64,000 nucleotides of DNA from G963663615 sp963663615 (GCA_963663615.1 OY760517.1:1054001-1118000), one strand, 5' to 3'; shown: positions 9,951 to 19,467, counted from the stretch's first letter. The notes: generated from the letters alone by a model not told the origin. Made by a program: numbers and translations.

Positions 9951-9971
9951 AAATTGTATTTTATACAATTT
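9951..9971. promoter_or_regulatory. AT-rich inverted repeat upstream of the YkuD-like gene
   Basis: Perfect 9-base arms AAATTGTAT / ATACAATTT around a TTT centre lie 31 bases before the TTG start at 10003. It could be an operator or a weak hairpin after the kinase gene; there is no T tract, so a terminator is unlikely. In DNA this AT-rich, chance is a real alternative. Confidence 0.3.
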
Positions 9972-10002
9972 CATAAAAATTATTTTTAAGTTTGGTATCT
10001 TT

Positions 10003-10629
10003 TTGATAAAGAATATTCTCTATATAAGTGCAAGTATTGCAGTGTTTTTCTTTGGAATGCTAAGTTACGGTTTGTTGCTTAATCAGGGTAATGAAACTCT
10101 TGATGAGGCTATGCGTAGAAAAGGCATGGAAAAACTTGAGAACGTAAAACTTGTTGTTAGTCGTAGTAACTACAAACTAACAGTTTATTCCGGTGATAAG
10201 AAAGTTATTGCTTATCGTGCTGTATTTGGAAGAAATCGTAGTAAAAGAAAAATATCTGCCGATGATTTTGCAACACCTTCCGGCAATTATCGTATTTGCA
10301 ATATAGATACCAGTGCAAGGTTTTACAGAACCCTGCAACTAAATTATCCCAACAGAGATGATGCCGCAGATGCACTAAGGGATAATATTATTTCCAAAAC
10401 TGATTATTTAAAGTTGTTTAGTGCCGATAGTTTAGGAGAGTGCATCCCGAAACATACTCCGCTTGGTGCAAATATTGGTATCCAGGGTTCGGGTAAATTC
10501 GACTTTGTTTTTCGAAATCTGCCCTTTGTGTTTAACTGGACAAATGGTTCAATTGCTGTTAGTAACAAAAATATTGACGAAATTATTAGTGTTGTTAAAA
10601 TCGGAACACCGGTTGAAATAATACTGTAA
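10003..10629 (+). CDS. YkuD-fold (L,D-transpeptidase-like) protein lacking the catalytic His and Cys
   Basis: L,D-transpeptidases crosslink peptidoglycan or attach proteins to it, using a Cys and a His in the YkuD fold. This 208-residue protein has an N-terminal membrane anchor (about residues 4-25), then the fold's landmarks: a strand-turn opening LVVSRSNYKLTVY, ATPSGNY, and an ending NWTNGSIAVSNKNIDEI. In active members the last block reads WTxGCIA and the earlier block reads GIHG. Here these are GSIA (Ser 183, codon TCA) and GIQG (Gln 161, codon CAG), so both catalytic residues are replaced while the frame and surroundings are intact. It probably acts as a peptidoglycan-binding or scaffold protein, if at all. 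The start is TTG. The Omp85 gene follows after 10 bases. Confidence 0.8.
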   Translation: MIKNILYISASIAVFFFGMLSYGLLLNQGNETLDEAMRRKGMEKLENVKLVVSRSNYKLTVYSGDKKVIAYRAVFGRNRSKRKISADDFATPSGNYRICNIDTSARFYRTLQLNYPNRDDAADALRDNIISKTDYLKLFSADSLGECIPKHTPLGANIGIQGSGKFDFVFRNLPFVFNWTNGSIAVSNKNIDEIISVVKIGTPVEIIL

Positions 10630-10639
10630 CAGGAGTTTA

Positions 10640-12742
10640 GTGAAGTTTAGTTTTTATAAAATATTGATATTCCTTGCCATTTCAATTTCTCTGTTTGCTC
10701 AAACAAAAAAAAAACATGAACTGGTGAGCATAAATTTTATTGGTAATGAGTACCACTCGGAAACAGACCTTGAGAAGGTAATTACGTCCAGGGAGTCACC
10801 AGGTATTATTCTTAAAATACTTGATTATATAGGACTTGGTGATCAAACCGTATATTTTGATTCATTACTTATTCCAGATGATATTCAGGCTTTGGAAGCT
10901 TACTATTTTGATAACGGTTTTTTTGAGACCTCCGTTACATACGATTATGTTTTGAATGACGATGAGGCTGAACTTAACTTCCATGTTTATGAGGGCGACC
11001 CTGCCCGAGTAGGTAAATTTGAGTTTGATGGAATTAAATATATTGACCGTTATTTGCAGGGTGTTTTCAGAAAAGATATTGTAGTTGTTGATACTAATGA
11101 TGTTTTTACCAAAACTCTTGCCGAAACAAATCTTAACAATACTTTGCAGTTTCTTAGAGATAATGGTTATGCACTTGTAACAAACTCAACCCCCGATATT
11201 ACAGTTGATACTATGTTAAATAAGGTTAACTTTTATACCAAACTGGATCTTGGTGTAACTTATAAAATTAGCGATATTAGGGTAAATAAGAGCGGTGATG
11301 GTAAAAATGAGGTGAGTGAAGAGCTTATAAAAGAAATTGTGGGACTTGAACCTGAGGATAATTATAGTGCTTATGAGATAAGAAGAGGACAGTTAAGACT
11401 TTACCGCACCAATATGTTCAGTTCAGCGGTGGTTAATGGTGTTATTGCCGATACTGTAAAGCAAACAATTCCGCTTAATATTTCTACATCAGTTAGCAAA
11501 ATGAATGAAATTGTACCTGAAATAATCTTTAATAATGAGGATAATGCTTTTAATCTGGGGCTTGGTATTGGTTATGCCCGTAAAAACTTTTTAGGTGGAG
11601 CAAGACTGTTAAATGTAAATGCTTCTGCTGCTGCTCAAAGTATTTCGGATTTTATCACAGATTTTTCTCTTACCGATACAAGTTTATTTGGTTATACGGA
11701 TGCACGTGTTTCAATTCAGCAGCCATTTCTTATGGGGTTGCCCATAAATACCAAGCTGGAAGGATATATTACTCTTCAGAAGAGACGACAGGAATATAAT
11801 TCGCTAATATTTGGTGCAAAACTTTCGCTTAATTTTGAACTGCCCCGTGTAACTTATTTAACTTCAATGGTTATTTATTTTGACTGGATAAGATCAAAGT
11901 ATGTGTATCAAAATCCATACCTTATTGATGGTTTAACCCTGTTTTACCAGAATAAGGGGCTAATTGCCGATTCTGCCAGGGCAAGTGCCGAAAATTTTGT
12001 GTTTAATGATATTGATGACAACTCAACTGAAAGTACGAATACGATTATTGGTGTAAAGCTTGCAGCAAACAAAAGCAATGATCTTTTGTTTCCTACTAAA
12101 GGTTATACAATTACACTTGAGGTTGAAGAAGGTAACTCGCTTGCCTACCTTGCAGGTAAGGTTGGATTGGCAGATTTTTTGAGTCCGTTATATGTTAAGG
12201 GTGAGTTTACATCATCATTCTACTTTCCAATCTATCCTGATGATAATTCAACCCTTGCATTAAACCTTAAGCTTGGTAATATTTTTACTTATCAGGGTGA
12301 TGCCAACGATATTCCAATTAACCAAAGACTTTATGCTGGTGGTAGTAACTCAATAAGGGGTTGGAGAACTCGTGCACTTGTTCCTGATCTGGGAGTTAAT
12401 ACGTTATCAATTGATGATGTAAATGATTTGTTAAGAGGATTGAGTCCGGGCGGATTTAGTTCATTTGAAGGTTCCATTGAATCCCGAAACAGAATATATG
12501 GTGCATGGGGTGGTGCCGTATTTGTTGATTACGGTAACGTTTGGGATAATTTGAAAAGTGTGGAAATTAAAAATATTGCGGTGGCTGCCGGATTTGGTAT
12601 AAGGTATTACTCCGAGTTTGCACCGGTAAGAATAGATTTTGGTTTTAAGGTTGTTGACCCTGATGATACAAGAGCTTTTATAAATAAAAAACTGTTCGGC
12701 GAAACCTTTGAATTTCATTTGGGTATTGGGGAAGCCTTTTAG
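10640..12742 (+). CDS. Omp85/BamA-TamA family outer membrane protein
   Basis: Outer-membrane beta-barrel with periplasmic POTRA domains, the family that inserts or translocates other outer-membrane proteins. The 700-residue product has a signal peptide (about 1-20), three POTRA-like segments (about 30-110, 115-200 and 205-275, the second with VGKFEFDGIKYI), then a barrel to the last residue, a terminal Phe as usual for barrels. The conserved loop motif appears as AGGSNSIRGWR near residue 570. The start is GTG, set by an AGGAG five bases upstream. With only about three POTRAs it is closer in layout to TamA or a surface-antigen type protein than to a five-POTRA BamA; which one is not decided. 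Confidence 0.85.
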   Translation: MKFSFYKILIFLAISISLFAQTKKKHELVSINFIGNEYHSETDLEKVITSRESPGIILKILDYIGLGDQTVYFDSLLIPDDIQALEAYYFDNGFFETSVTYDYVLNDDEAELNFHVYEGDPARVGKFEFDGIKYIDRYLQGVFRKDIVVVDTNDVFTKTLAETNLNNTLQFLRDNGYALVTNSTPDITVDTMLNKVNFYTKLDLGVTYKISDIRVNKSGDGKNEVSEELIKEIVGLEPEDNYSAYEIRRGQLRLYRTNMFSSAVVNGVIADTVKQTIPLNISTSVSKMNEIVPEIIFNNEDNAFNLGLGIGYARKNFLGGARLLNVNASAAAQSISDFITDFSLTDTSLFGYTDARVSIQQPFLMGLPINTKLEGYITLQKRRQEYNSLIFGAKLSLNFELPRVTYLTSMVIYFDWIRSKYVYQNPYLIDGLTLFYQNKGLIADSARASAENFVFNDIDDNSTESTNTIIGVKLAANKSNDLLFPTKGYTITLEVEEGNSLAYLAGKVGLADFLSPLYVKGEFTSSFYFPIYPDDNSTLALNLKLGNIFTYQGDANDIPINQRLYAGGSNSIRGWRTRALVPDLGVNTLSIDDVNDLLRGLSPGGFSSFEGSIESRNRIYGAWGGAVFVDYGNVWDNLKSVEIKNIAVAAGFGIRYYSEFAPVRIDFGFKVVDPDDTRAFINKKLFGETFEFHLGIGEAF

Positions 12743-12770
12743 CTAATTTAATTATTAGCTATAATTTTTA
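12741..12770 (+). terminator. Possible weak terminator after the Omp85 gene
   Basis: A 7-bp AT-rich stem (AGCTAAT / ATTAGCT, 6-base loop) overlaps the stop codon and is followed within a few bases by TTTTTATT. It is weak, and read-through into yicC is plausible. Confidence 0.3.
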
Positions 12771-12812
12771 TTAAGAATTTGTTAAATTTGGACTCAATTT
12801 CAGGAGATATTA

Positions 12813-13688
12813 ATGATTTATAGTATGACCGGATACGGAAAGGGACTGGTTAAGGCTGAAAAGTTTATTGTTGAAGCAGAATTAAAAAGTTTTAACAGCA
12901 GATACCTCGATCTTTCAGTTCGAATTCCTCGTGATCTTTCAGCAAAAGAATTTGAAATAAGGGATTTGATTAAGAATAATATTAAACGAGGTAAAGTAGT
13001 TCTTAACTTGTATATCTCAACCGAATCGGGTCAGGATAAATTTACTACTGTTAGTGAACCCGGATTAAAACAGGCTGTGGCATTATTAAAGGATATTAAA
13101 AGTGCCGGTGGTTTGGAAGAAAAAATAACTATTGAGCATATTCTTGAATTGCAGGACATGTACTTCTCCAATGAAATACCTTTCCTTGATGAAGATTACA
13201 AGAGCATTGAGGAAGCAATTAAAATGGCTATTGATAATCTTAATGCCATGCGTTTGCAGGAAGGTAAGGAACTGGTAATTGATCTTGAAGAACGAATCAG
13301 GATTATTGAATCGCAGCTTGAAAAAATTGAGGATGATAATAAATCTTCTATTGAAGTTTATTTTGACCGAATGAAAGATCGTGCGGTTCAGCTTGTTAAT
13401 ACCCTTGGAGAGCAGAGTGACCGTTTGGAAACCGAACTTGCACTGCTTGTTGAAAAATATGATGTAACAGAGGAATGTGTTCGACTTAGAAGTCATATTA
13501 AAATGTTCCTTGAAGCTATGCGTAATTCAAAGGAAATTGGTAAAAGGATTAACTTTATTTGTCAGGAAATGAATAGAGAAGCCAATACTATTAACAGTAA
13601 AACAGTTTCCTCCGAAATTTCACATTTTGGTATTATAATAAAAGAAGAACTTGAAAAAATTCGTGAACAAATACAAAATATAGAATAG
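12813..13688 (+). CDS. yicC: YicC family endoribonuclease-like protein
   Basis: Conserved bacterial protein; E. coli YicC has been reported as an endoribonuclease. The 291-residue product starts with the family signature MIYSMTGYGKG, has the RIPRDLSAKE region, and ends with the conserved DUF1732 block (RLRSHIKMF...GKRINFICQEMNREANTI). An AGGAG lies seven bases before the ATG. It sits two bases before gmk, a neighbour pair common in many bacteria, and starts the gmk-rpoZ-coaBC run. Confidence 0.92.
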   Translation: MIYSMTGYGKGLVKAEKFIVEAELKSFNSRYLDLSVRIPRDLSAKEFEIRDLIKNNIKRGKVVLNLYISTESGQDKFTTVSEPGLKQAVALLKDIKSAGGLEEKITIEHILELQDMYFSNEIPFLDEDYKSIEEAIKMAIDNLNAMRLQEGKELVIDLEERIRIIESQLEKIEDDNKSSIEVYFDRMKDRAVQLVNTLGEQSDRLETELALLVEKYDVTEECVRLRSHIKMFLEAMRNSKEIGKRINFICQEMNREANTINSKTVSSEISHFGIIIKEELEKIREQIQNIE

Positions 13689-13690
13689 TT

Positions 13691-14263
13691 TTGCAGGATC
13701 ATAAAGGAAAAATATTTGTAGTTTCGGCACCTAGCGGGGCAGGTAAAACAACCATTTTACGTAGTGTTCTCAAGGAGTTTCCGGAGTTGGTACTATCGGT
13801 TTCGGCAACCACAAGACCACAAAGAGAACATGAAATAGATGGAAAAGATTACTTTTTTATCTCGGAAGATGATTTCATTAAAAAGATAAAAAATGACGAA
13901 TTTATTGAATGGGAAAATTTTTATGATTATTATTACGGAACTTTAAAGGAATTTGTTTGTACAAAACTTAAAGCCGGATTATCTATTGTTTTTGAAGTAG
14001 ATGTTAAAGGTGCCCTTAATATAAAAAAAGTGCACCCCGAATCGGTAATGATATTTATTCTTCCACCGAGTATTGACGAGTTGCACAGAAGATTGAATTT
14101 TAGGAATACTGAGTCGAAAGAAGATCTTAAAAAACGTGTTGACCGTGCCACCATGGAAATGAGTTTTAAGGATGAGTTTGATTATCCGGTGAAGAATGAA
14201 AACCTGGAAATAGCTAAAAACGAAGTTAAAAGAATAATTAAATCTGAATTGGAGGATTTATAA
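13691..14263 (+). CDS. gmk: Guanylate kinase
   Basis: Phosphorylates GMP to GDP. The 190-residue product has the P-loop SAPSGAGKTT near residues 12-21, the GMP-binding TTRPQREHEIDGKDYFF block and the FEVDVKGA motif followed by the lid segment. The start is TTG two bases after the yicC stop; no in-frame ATG exists before the P-loop. The stop codon touches the rpoZ start, so gmk and rpoZ are coupled. Confidence 0.96.
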   Translation: MQDHKGKIFVVSAPSGAGKTTILRSVLKEFPELVLSVSATTRPQREHEIDGKDYFFISEDDFIKKIKNDEFIEWENFYDYYYGTLKEFVCTKLKAGLSIVFEVDVKGALNIKKVHPESVMIFILPPSIDELHRRLNFRNTESKEDLKKRVDRATMEMSFKDEFDYPVKNENLEIAKNEVKRIIKSELEDL

Positions 14264-14554
14264 ATGGAAATGAGTCCTGTTCATATAAAGGAAATCGATA
14301 AAAACGCTGCGAATATTTACGAGGCGGTTATCGTTGCTGCAAGAAAAGCAAGATTGCTTAATGACGAACAAAAACAGGAATATAACTCACTTGTGAGTAC
14401 ACTTATTTCTGCAGATGATGATTTTGAGGAAAAGGAAAATCCTGATCAGCTTAAAATTTCACTTGAATTGGAAAAAAGACCTAAACCACATCTAAGAGCT
14501 TTGAAAAGCTTATTGGATAGCGAAGTTACATACCGATATAAAGATAATGCTTAA
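14264..14554 (+). CDS. rpoZ: DNA-directed RNA polymerase omega subunit
   Basis: Small subunit that helps assemble RNA polymerase. The 96-residue product has the Rpb6/omega core (NIYEAVIVAARKARLLN, later KPHLRALKSLLD) in the form seen in Bacteroidota. A GGAGG within the end of gmk lies eight bases before the ATG, which starts directly after the gmk stop. The gene order gmk-rpoZ-coaBC is widely conserved and supports the call. The last eight bases overlap coaBC. Confidence 0.88.
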   Translation: MEMSPVHIKEIDKNAANIYEAVIVAARKARLLNDEQKQEYNSLVSTLISADDDFEEKENPDQLKISLELEKRPKPHLRALKSLLDSEVTYRYKDNA

Positions 14555-15764
14555 TGGTTCGGATATACTGAAAGGTAAAAAGGTAATACTTGGTGTTACT
14601 GGTGGTATTGCTGCTTATAAAGCATGCCTTATTGTCCGTTCGCTGGTTTCGAAAGGAGCTGAGGTTAAAGTTGTTATGACCCCTTCAGCTCTTGAGTTTA
14701 TTACGCCGCTTACTTTGGCAACCCTCTCTCAAAACGAAGTTGTTGTAAATACTTTTCCAGCCAACCAAAAAAATGGTGTTGACCTTAAAACTTGGCACAT
14801 TGATTATGGTCTCTGGGCAGATCTTATGATTATTGCTCCGGCAACGGTTAATACTGTTGCAAAAATGCGATTTGGTATTGCCGATAATGCACTTACAACC
14901 CTGGTTTGTGCTCTCAGGGAAAAATTACTAATTGCTCCTGCTGCCGATATGGATATGTATAACACTCCTGCCAATATGGAAAATCTTAAGGTATTGGAGG
15001 AAAGGGGGGCATATATTGTTAATGCTGAAGAAGGATTTCTTGCAAGTGGTTTAACAGGTCCGGGCAGAATGGCTGAACCTTCAAAAATTATAGATGCTGC
15101 TGAACTGTTACTTTCCGGTTATACTAAAGATTTTCGAAACAAAAGGATTCTGGTTACTGCTGGACCAACCTATGAGGATATTGATCCAGTACGGTATATT
15201 GGTAACAGGTCATCGGGAAAAATGGGCTTTGCTATTGCCCGGGCTGCTTACCTTCGTGGTGCTGATGTTACAGTTATTTCGGGTCCTTCAGCCGAAACAG
15301 GGTATCCTGAAATTGATAGAATTACGGTAAGAAGTGCTGTAGAAATGAAAAATGCCGTTGAAAGCAATTTTAGCGAAAACGATATACTTATTATGTCGGC
15401 TGCTGTTGCTGATTACAGACCAGCAGAGTATTCCGGTCATAAAATTAAAAAAAGCGAGAAGCTTACAAGTGTTGAGTTGGTTGAAAATCCTGATATACTT
15501 GCGAGCATAAAGAAAAGAGATGGTCAGCATATAGTTGGTTTTGCACTCGAAACAGATGACCTTGATAAAAATGCCAAACTGAAGCTTGAAAAGAAAAACC
15601 TTGATATGATTGTTGGTAATACCATTAAGGATAATGGAGCCGGTTTTGAGTTCGATACAAATAAAATAACGTGTTACACTAAAAATAATTGTGTAGAGTT
15701 CCCACTTTTAAGTAAATTTCAAACCGCAAATAATATTCTAGCCGAAATAAAAAAAATAATTTAA
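14547..15764 (+). CDS. coaBC: Bifunctional phosphopantothenoylcysteine decarboxylase / phosphopantothenate-cysteine ligase
   Basis: Makes phosphopantetheine for coenzyme A from phosphopantothenate and Cys. The 405-residue product has the flavoprotein CoaC half (GVTGGIAAYKA near the start, the active-site His in TWHIDYGLWAD) and the CoaB half beginning VTAGPTYEDIDPVRYIGNRSSGKMG. The CoaC substrate clamp, often PAMN, reads PAADMDMY here, a change of the usual Asn also seen in Bacteroidota relatives as an Asp. It overlaps rpoZ by eight bases (ATGCTTAA). Confidence 0.95.
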   Translation: MLNGSDILKGKKVILGVTGGIAAYKACLIVRSLVSKGAEVKVVMTPSALEFITPLTLATLSQNEVVVNTFPANQKNGVDLKTWHIDYGLWADLMIIAPATVNTVAKMRFGIADNALTTLVCALREKLLIAPAADMDMYNTPANMENLKVLEERGAYIVNAEEGFLASGLTGPGRMAEPSKIIDAAELLLSGYTKDFRNKRILVTAGPTYEDIDPVRYIGNRSSGKMGFAIARAAYLRGADVTVISGPSAETGYPEIDRITVRSAVEMKNAVESNFSENDILIMSAAVADYRPAEYSGHKIKKSEKLTSVELVENPDILASIKKRDGQHIVGFALETDDLDKNAKLKLEKKNLDMIVGNTIKDNGAGFEFDTNKITCYTKNNCVEFPLLSKFQTANNILAEIKKII

Positions 15765-15765
15765 T

Positions 15766-16551
15766 TTGAATTTGAACCTGAAAAAGTTAATTATAGAAGC
15801 TTTAACTGACCAGCAGCTAATGTATGGTGATAAACTATATCAGCAGGTAAACTATACTGTTCAGGAGCAGCCTGAGCCAATTATTGAAGAGGCTGTGGTA
15901 ACTAATAATTTATTTGGACTAACTAACGAGCGAGAAGATAAAATAGTACAGACAGGTAATTATAGTGAAGATTGGCAGAGTGCAACTACGGTTGCCGAAT
16001 TAAACGAAAGTATTAACGGGTGCCAAAAATGTCCGTTGGGTAAAACCAGAAACAAATTTGTATTTGGTACCGGTAATCCTGATGCGGATGTTATGCTTGT
16101 TGGTGAAGGACCAGGTGCGGATGAAGATGCCCAGGGAGAACCGTTTGTTGGTAGAGCAGGTAAGCTACTTACTGATATTTTGGCAGCTATAAATTTTAAA
16201 CGAGAAGATGTATTTATTGCCAATATTGTAAAATGCCGTCCTCCGGGAAACCGTAACCCTAACCCTGATGAAATTAAGGAGTGTATTCCTTTCCTCAAAA
16301 AGCAGATTGAACTAGTAAAACCAAAAATGATTTTGTGTTTGGGACTTGTTGCAGCAAACTCCCTGTTAGGTAAAAAGCTTAGTTTAACCAAAATGCGCGG
16401 CAATTTTTTTGTAATGGATGGTGTAAAAGTTTTGGTAACATATCATCCGGCGGCACTTTTAAGAAACCCAAACTGGAAGCGTGGTTGCTGGGAAGATGTA
16501 CAGCTATTTCGCAAATATTATGATGAAAACGTAGTAAGTAATAATGGATAA
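15766..16551 (+). CDS. Family 4 uracil-DNA glycosylase (iron-sulfur type)
   Basis: Removes uracil from DNA. The 261-residue product has motif GEGPGADEDAQGEPF, a 4Fe-4S set Cys 86, 89, 157 and 173 with the same spacing pattern as thermophile UDGa enzymes, and the second active-site motif HPAALLRNP. About 80 residues precede the catalytic domain and look poorly conserved and flexible. The start is TTG one base after the coaBC stop; a second TTG lies two codons on. It overlaps dnaB by eight bases. Confidence 0.93.
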   Translation: MNLNLKKLIIEALTDQQLMYGDKLYQQVNYTVQEQPEPIIEEAVVTNNLFGLTNEREDKIVQTGNYSEDWQSATTVAELNESINGCQKCPLGKTRNKFVFGTGNPDADVMLVGEGPGADEDAQGEPFVGRAGKLLTDILAAINFKREDVFIANIVKCRPPGNRNPNPDEIKECIPFLKKQIELVKPKMILCLGLVAANSLLGKKLSLTKMRGNFFVMDGVKVLVTYHPAALLRNPNWKRGCWEDVQLFRKYYDENVVSNNG

Positions 16552-17989
16552 TCCTGAAGCTCAAAATATAGACCCTGAAATAAGAAACAGCAGGCGAATT
16601 CCTTCTGCGGTTGATGTTGAACGTACAGTATTGGGAGCAATGCTCCTTGATGAGAGAGCAATTCCAAAAGCTTTTGAAATACTCAAATCAGAATATTTTT
16701 TCGACAAAAGAAATGGTTTGATTTACGAGTCCATGAACCGCCTGTATGAATTGAATGAACCTTTAGATACTGTTTCTATATATGAAGAATTGAAAAAACA
16801 GGGTAAACTTGAAGAAGCTGGTGGTCCGGTTTACATATCAAAATTGAACCAGGATATTGCTTCTGCTGCAAATGTTGATTTTCATAGCAGGGTAATTCTG
16901 GAAAAGTGGATTTTAAGACAGCTTATTTCAACTTCGATGGAAATAGCAGAATCTGCTTATACAGAGCAGAGTGATGTATTTGACCTGCTTGATGATGCCG
17001 AAGCTAAAATATTTAATATATCACAGGAATCACTTAAAGAAACATTTACCCCGATGGATAAAGCTGTTAAGGAAGCTCTTGAGCTAATTGAAGCTATTCA
17101 TAGCGGTCAGAAGGATGATGTATCTGTTCCAAGCGGATTGTTTAATCTGGATCAGATGTTAGGAGGATTCCAAAAATCGGATCTTATAATAGTTGCTGCC
17201 CGTCCCTCAATGGGTAAAACAGCCTTCTCGCTTTCAATTTTAAGAAATGCTGCTGTTGATCACCAAATACCTGTTGCAATATTTAGTCTGGAAATGGCAA
17301 CTGTACAGCTTGTTACCCGTCTTATTTCAGCCGAAGCTCGCATAAATGCCCATAGCATAAGAACAGGTAAGTTCAGAGCAGAAGACGGTGCCAAAATAAG
17401 TCGTACTGTACATAAACTTTCAAGTGCACCAATATATATTGATGATACACCGGGACAAACAGTACTTGAGGTAAGAGCAAAAGCCAGAAGATTAAAGACC
17501 GAAAAAAATGTAGGTATGATTGTAATAGATTATCTCCAGCTTATGAACTCATCCAGCTCAATGGAGAGCAGGGAACGAGAGATATCAACCATATCGAGAT
17601 CGTTAAAGGGACTTGCCAAGGAACTGGATATTCCGGTAATTGCACTTTCCCAGCTTAACCGAAGTGTGGAATCAACTTCAGATAAACGTCCGATGCTTTC
17701 CCATTTGCGTGAATCGGGAGCAATTGAGCAGGATGCTGACGTTGTTTTGTTTTTGTACCGTCCGGAAGTTTATGGTATTACACAATACCCTGATGGAACC
17801 AGTACTGAAGGATGTGCCGAAGTAATAATAGGTAAACAACGTAACGGTCCGGTAGGTGATGTACGTTGTAAATTTATAAAAGATTATGCCCGTTTTGAAA
17901 ACCTTGATCTCGAGTATTCCGATATTCCTGAACAGACTGTTACCAAATCCGAAGAACCGGATTATGACGAGGAGGATTTACCAATATGA
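16544..17989 (+). CDS. dnaB: Replicative DNA helicase
   Basis: Hexameric helicase that unwinds DNA at the replication fork. The 481-residue product has the N-terminal helical domain (VERTVLGAMLLDE), the linker helix, and the RecA-like domain with Walker A ARPSMGKTAF, the MIVIDYLQLM Walker B and the SQLNRSVE segment. No intein interrupts it. It overlaps the uracil glycosylase gene by eight bases (ATGGATAA) and the next gene by four (ATGA), so it is translated within a coupled run. Confidence 0.97.
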   Translation: MDNPEAQNIDPEIRNSRRIPSAVDVERTVLGAMLLDERAIPKAFEILKSEYFFDKRNGLIYESMNRLYELNEPLDTVSIYEELKKQGKLEEAGGPVYISKLNQDIASAANVDFHSRVILEKWILRQLISTSMEIAESAYTEQSDVFDLLDDAEAKIFNISQESLKETFTPMDKAVKEALELIEAIHSGQKDDVSVPSGLFNLDQMLGGFQKSDLIIVAARPSMGKTAFSLSILRNAAVDHQIPVAIFSLEMATVQLVTRLISAEARINAHSIRTGKFRAEDGAKISRTVHKLSSAPIYIDDTPGQTVLEVRAKARRLKTEKNVGMIVIDYLQLMNSSSSMESREREISTISRSLKGLAKELDIPVIALSQLNRSVESTSDKRPMLSHLRESGAIEQDADVVLFLYRPEVYGITQYPDGTSTEGCAEVIIGKQRNGPVGDVRCKFIKDYARFENLDLEYSDIPEQTVTKSEEPDYDEEDLPI

Positions 17990-18834
17990 TTAAACGTATC
18001 GTGCTGTTATTAGTTTTTATCTCTGCATCAGTTTTTGCACAGCCTGTTTGTACAAAAGCCGATTCAACCATATTCCTTAACAAACTAATGTTCCTTTTTG
18101 AACATGGTGTTCCTGATAATACGCCTCCAACTGGTGAGTTAAATTACCTTATTGGTACATCTTTTATTGGTACCGAGTATGAAGCACATACGTTAAGCAA
18201 TACCGAAAAAGAAGAATTGGTAATACATCTAAGTGGTTTGGATTGTTATACTTTTACTGAAGCATGTTTGGCGTTTACCCGCACAATAAATTCGGGTGAA
18301 GTGCATTTTGAAAAGTTTTATAACGAAATTGAAAATATCCGCTACCGTGGTGGCAAGATGGATGGTTATACATCCCGTTTACATTATACATCCGAATGGA
18401 TATATGATCTTGATAAACGTGGTATTGTTGAGGATGTTACCGAAAAAATTGGTGGCGAACCTTATACAAAACATATCCATTTTATGACAGGGCATGCAAA
18501 AAGTTACCCTCAGCTAAAAGATAATCCTGAAAATGTAGAAAAGATGAAACAGGTTGAAGCTGAAATAAACAAGCATGTTCGTTATTATGTACCACAGGAC
18601 AAAATTGAAGCTGTTGAAAAAAATATTAAAGCCGGCGATATTATAGCTCTTACAACCGGCATTGAAGGTCTTGATATTGTGCATGTTGGTATAGCTGCCG
18701 AAAAAGATGGCAGAATACATTTTATGCATGCACCAAATGTAGGTTACAAGGTTCAGATTACAGACAAACCATTAGCCGAATATGTTAAAGGCGTTAAATC
18801 ACAAACAGGTGTAATGGTTGCACGTATTAAGTGA
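17986..18834 (+). CDS. DUF1460 N-acetylmuramoyl-L-alanine amidase-like protein, secreted
   Basis: Members of DUF1460 have an NlpC/P60-type Cys-His fold and are thought to cut peptidoglycan peptides. The 282-residue product has a signal peptide (about 1-19, ending FAQ), a catalytic Cys 87 in LDCYTFTE, and a later VHVGIAA block that would supply the His. The neighbouring HAPNVGYKV segment also fits the family. It overlaps dnaB by ATGA and is the last gene of the run; a convergent gene ends only three bases away, with no terminator hairpin between. Confidence 0.82.
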   Translation: MIKRIVLLLVFISASVFAQPVCTKADSTIFLNKLMFLFEHGVPDNTPPTGELNYLIGTSFIGTEYEAHTLSNTEKEELVIHLSGLDCYTFTEACLAFTRTINSGEVHFEKFYNEIENIRYRGGKMDGYTSRLHYTSEWIYDLDKRGIVEDVTEKIGGEPYTKHIHFMTGHAKSYPQLKDNPENVEKMKQVEAEINKHVRYYVPQDKIEAVEKNIKAGDIIALTTGIEGLDIVHVGIAAEKDGRIHFMHAPNVGYKVQITDKPLAEYVKGVKSQTGVMVARIK

Positions 18835-18837
18835 TTT

Positions 18838-19467
18838 TTATTTAATAGCAATAGTAATAATACCAACTGCCGTATTAACAGCCATTTTAATTTGCGTGAA
18901 TCCTGATTTTGATAGAATATTTTTTACTTGCTCCTCTGTATAATGATAGACGGGGCAAGTATATCTAAATCTCCTTAAAGCCATACGTAAGCCGTTTTTA
19001 GGCCAAGATGCAATGAATGCATACTTTGTAAGTGAAGCTGCCCTATCAGCCAGTGCCTGGGGATTTTCCACATAATCAAATACTCCTGAAGCAACAGCTA
19101 CATCAAATTTTGTCTCCCCAAAATCATAATTCATAAAGTCGTCCTCAATAAATTCAGCTCTGGTATCAAGATGCTCTTTTTCTGCCATTTCCCTGGCGTA
19201 GTTAACCATTTCAGGTGCAAAGTCAATGCCGGTTAGTGATTTTGCGTGAGAATTCTTTAACCAGGTGATTGCATTAAGACCGGGTCCTGAGCCAATATCC
19301 AAAATAGTTGCATCATCAACTTCGTTAATAACGCTTTGAGCTACAGCTGCTCTCTGGTAAATCGCCTTTCTGAATATTTTGTCAAACAAATTTGGTTTTT
19401 TGTAATAATCTGCAAACAATTTACTACGCACATTCCAATACTGCTGGCTTGTTTCTTTCTTTAACAT
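18838..19467 (-). CDS. Class I SAM-dependent methyltransferase
   Basis: The 209-residue product has the SAM-binding motif LDIGSGPGLN (near residue 70), an acidic second strand (GIDFAPEMV) and the post-I motif FIEDDFMNYDF. The substrate is unknown. The ATG lies 44 bases inside the end of the polysaccharide deacetylase gene and has its own GGAAAGAG upstream. Pairing with a carbohydrate deacetylase suggests a role in glycan or lipid-linked sugar modification; that is inference from context. Confidence 0.85.
   Translation of the reverse strand: MLKKETSQQYWNVRSKLFADYYKKPNLFDKIFRKAIYQRAAVAQSVINEVDDATILDIGSGPGLNAITWLKNSHAKSLTGIDFAPEMVNYAREMAEKEHLDTRAEFIEDDFMNYDFGETKFDVAVASGVFDYVENPQALADRAASLTKYAFIASWPKNGLRMALRRFRYTCPVYHYTEEQVKNILSKSGFTQIKMAVNTAVGIITIAIK

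Noticed and set aside
10003..10629. Sequence error making the YkuD residues look changed
   Set aside because: Two separate single-codon changes (CAG for His, TCA for Cys) in an unbroken frame are less easily explained by error, though read-level data would be needed to exclude it.
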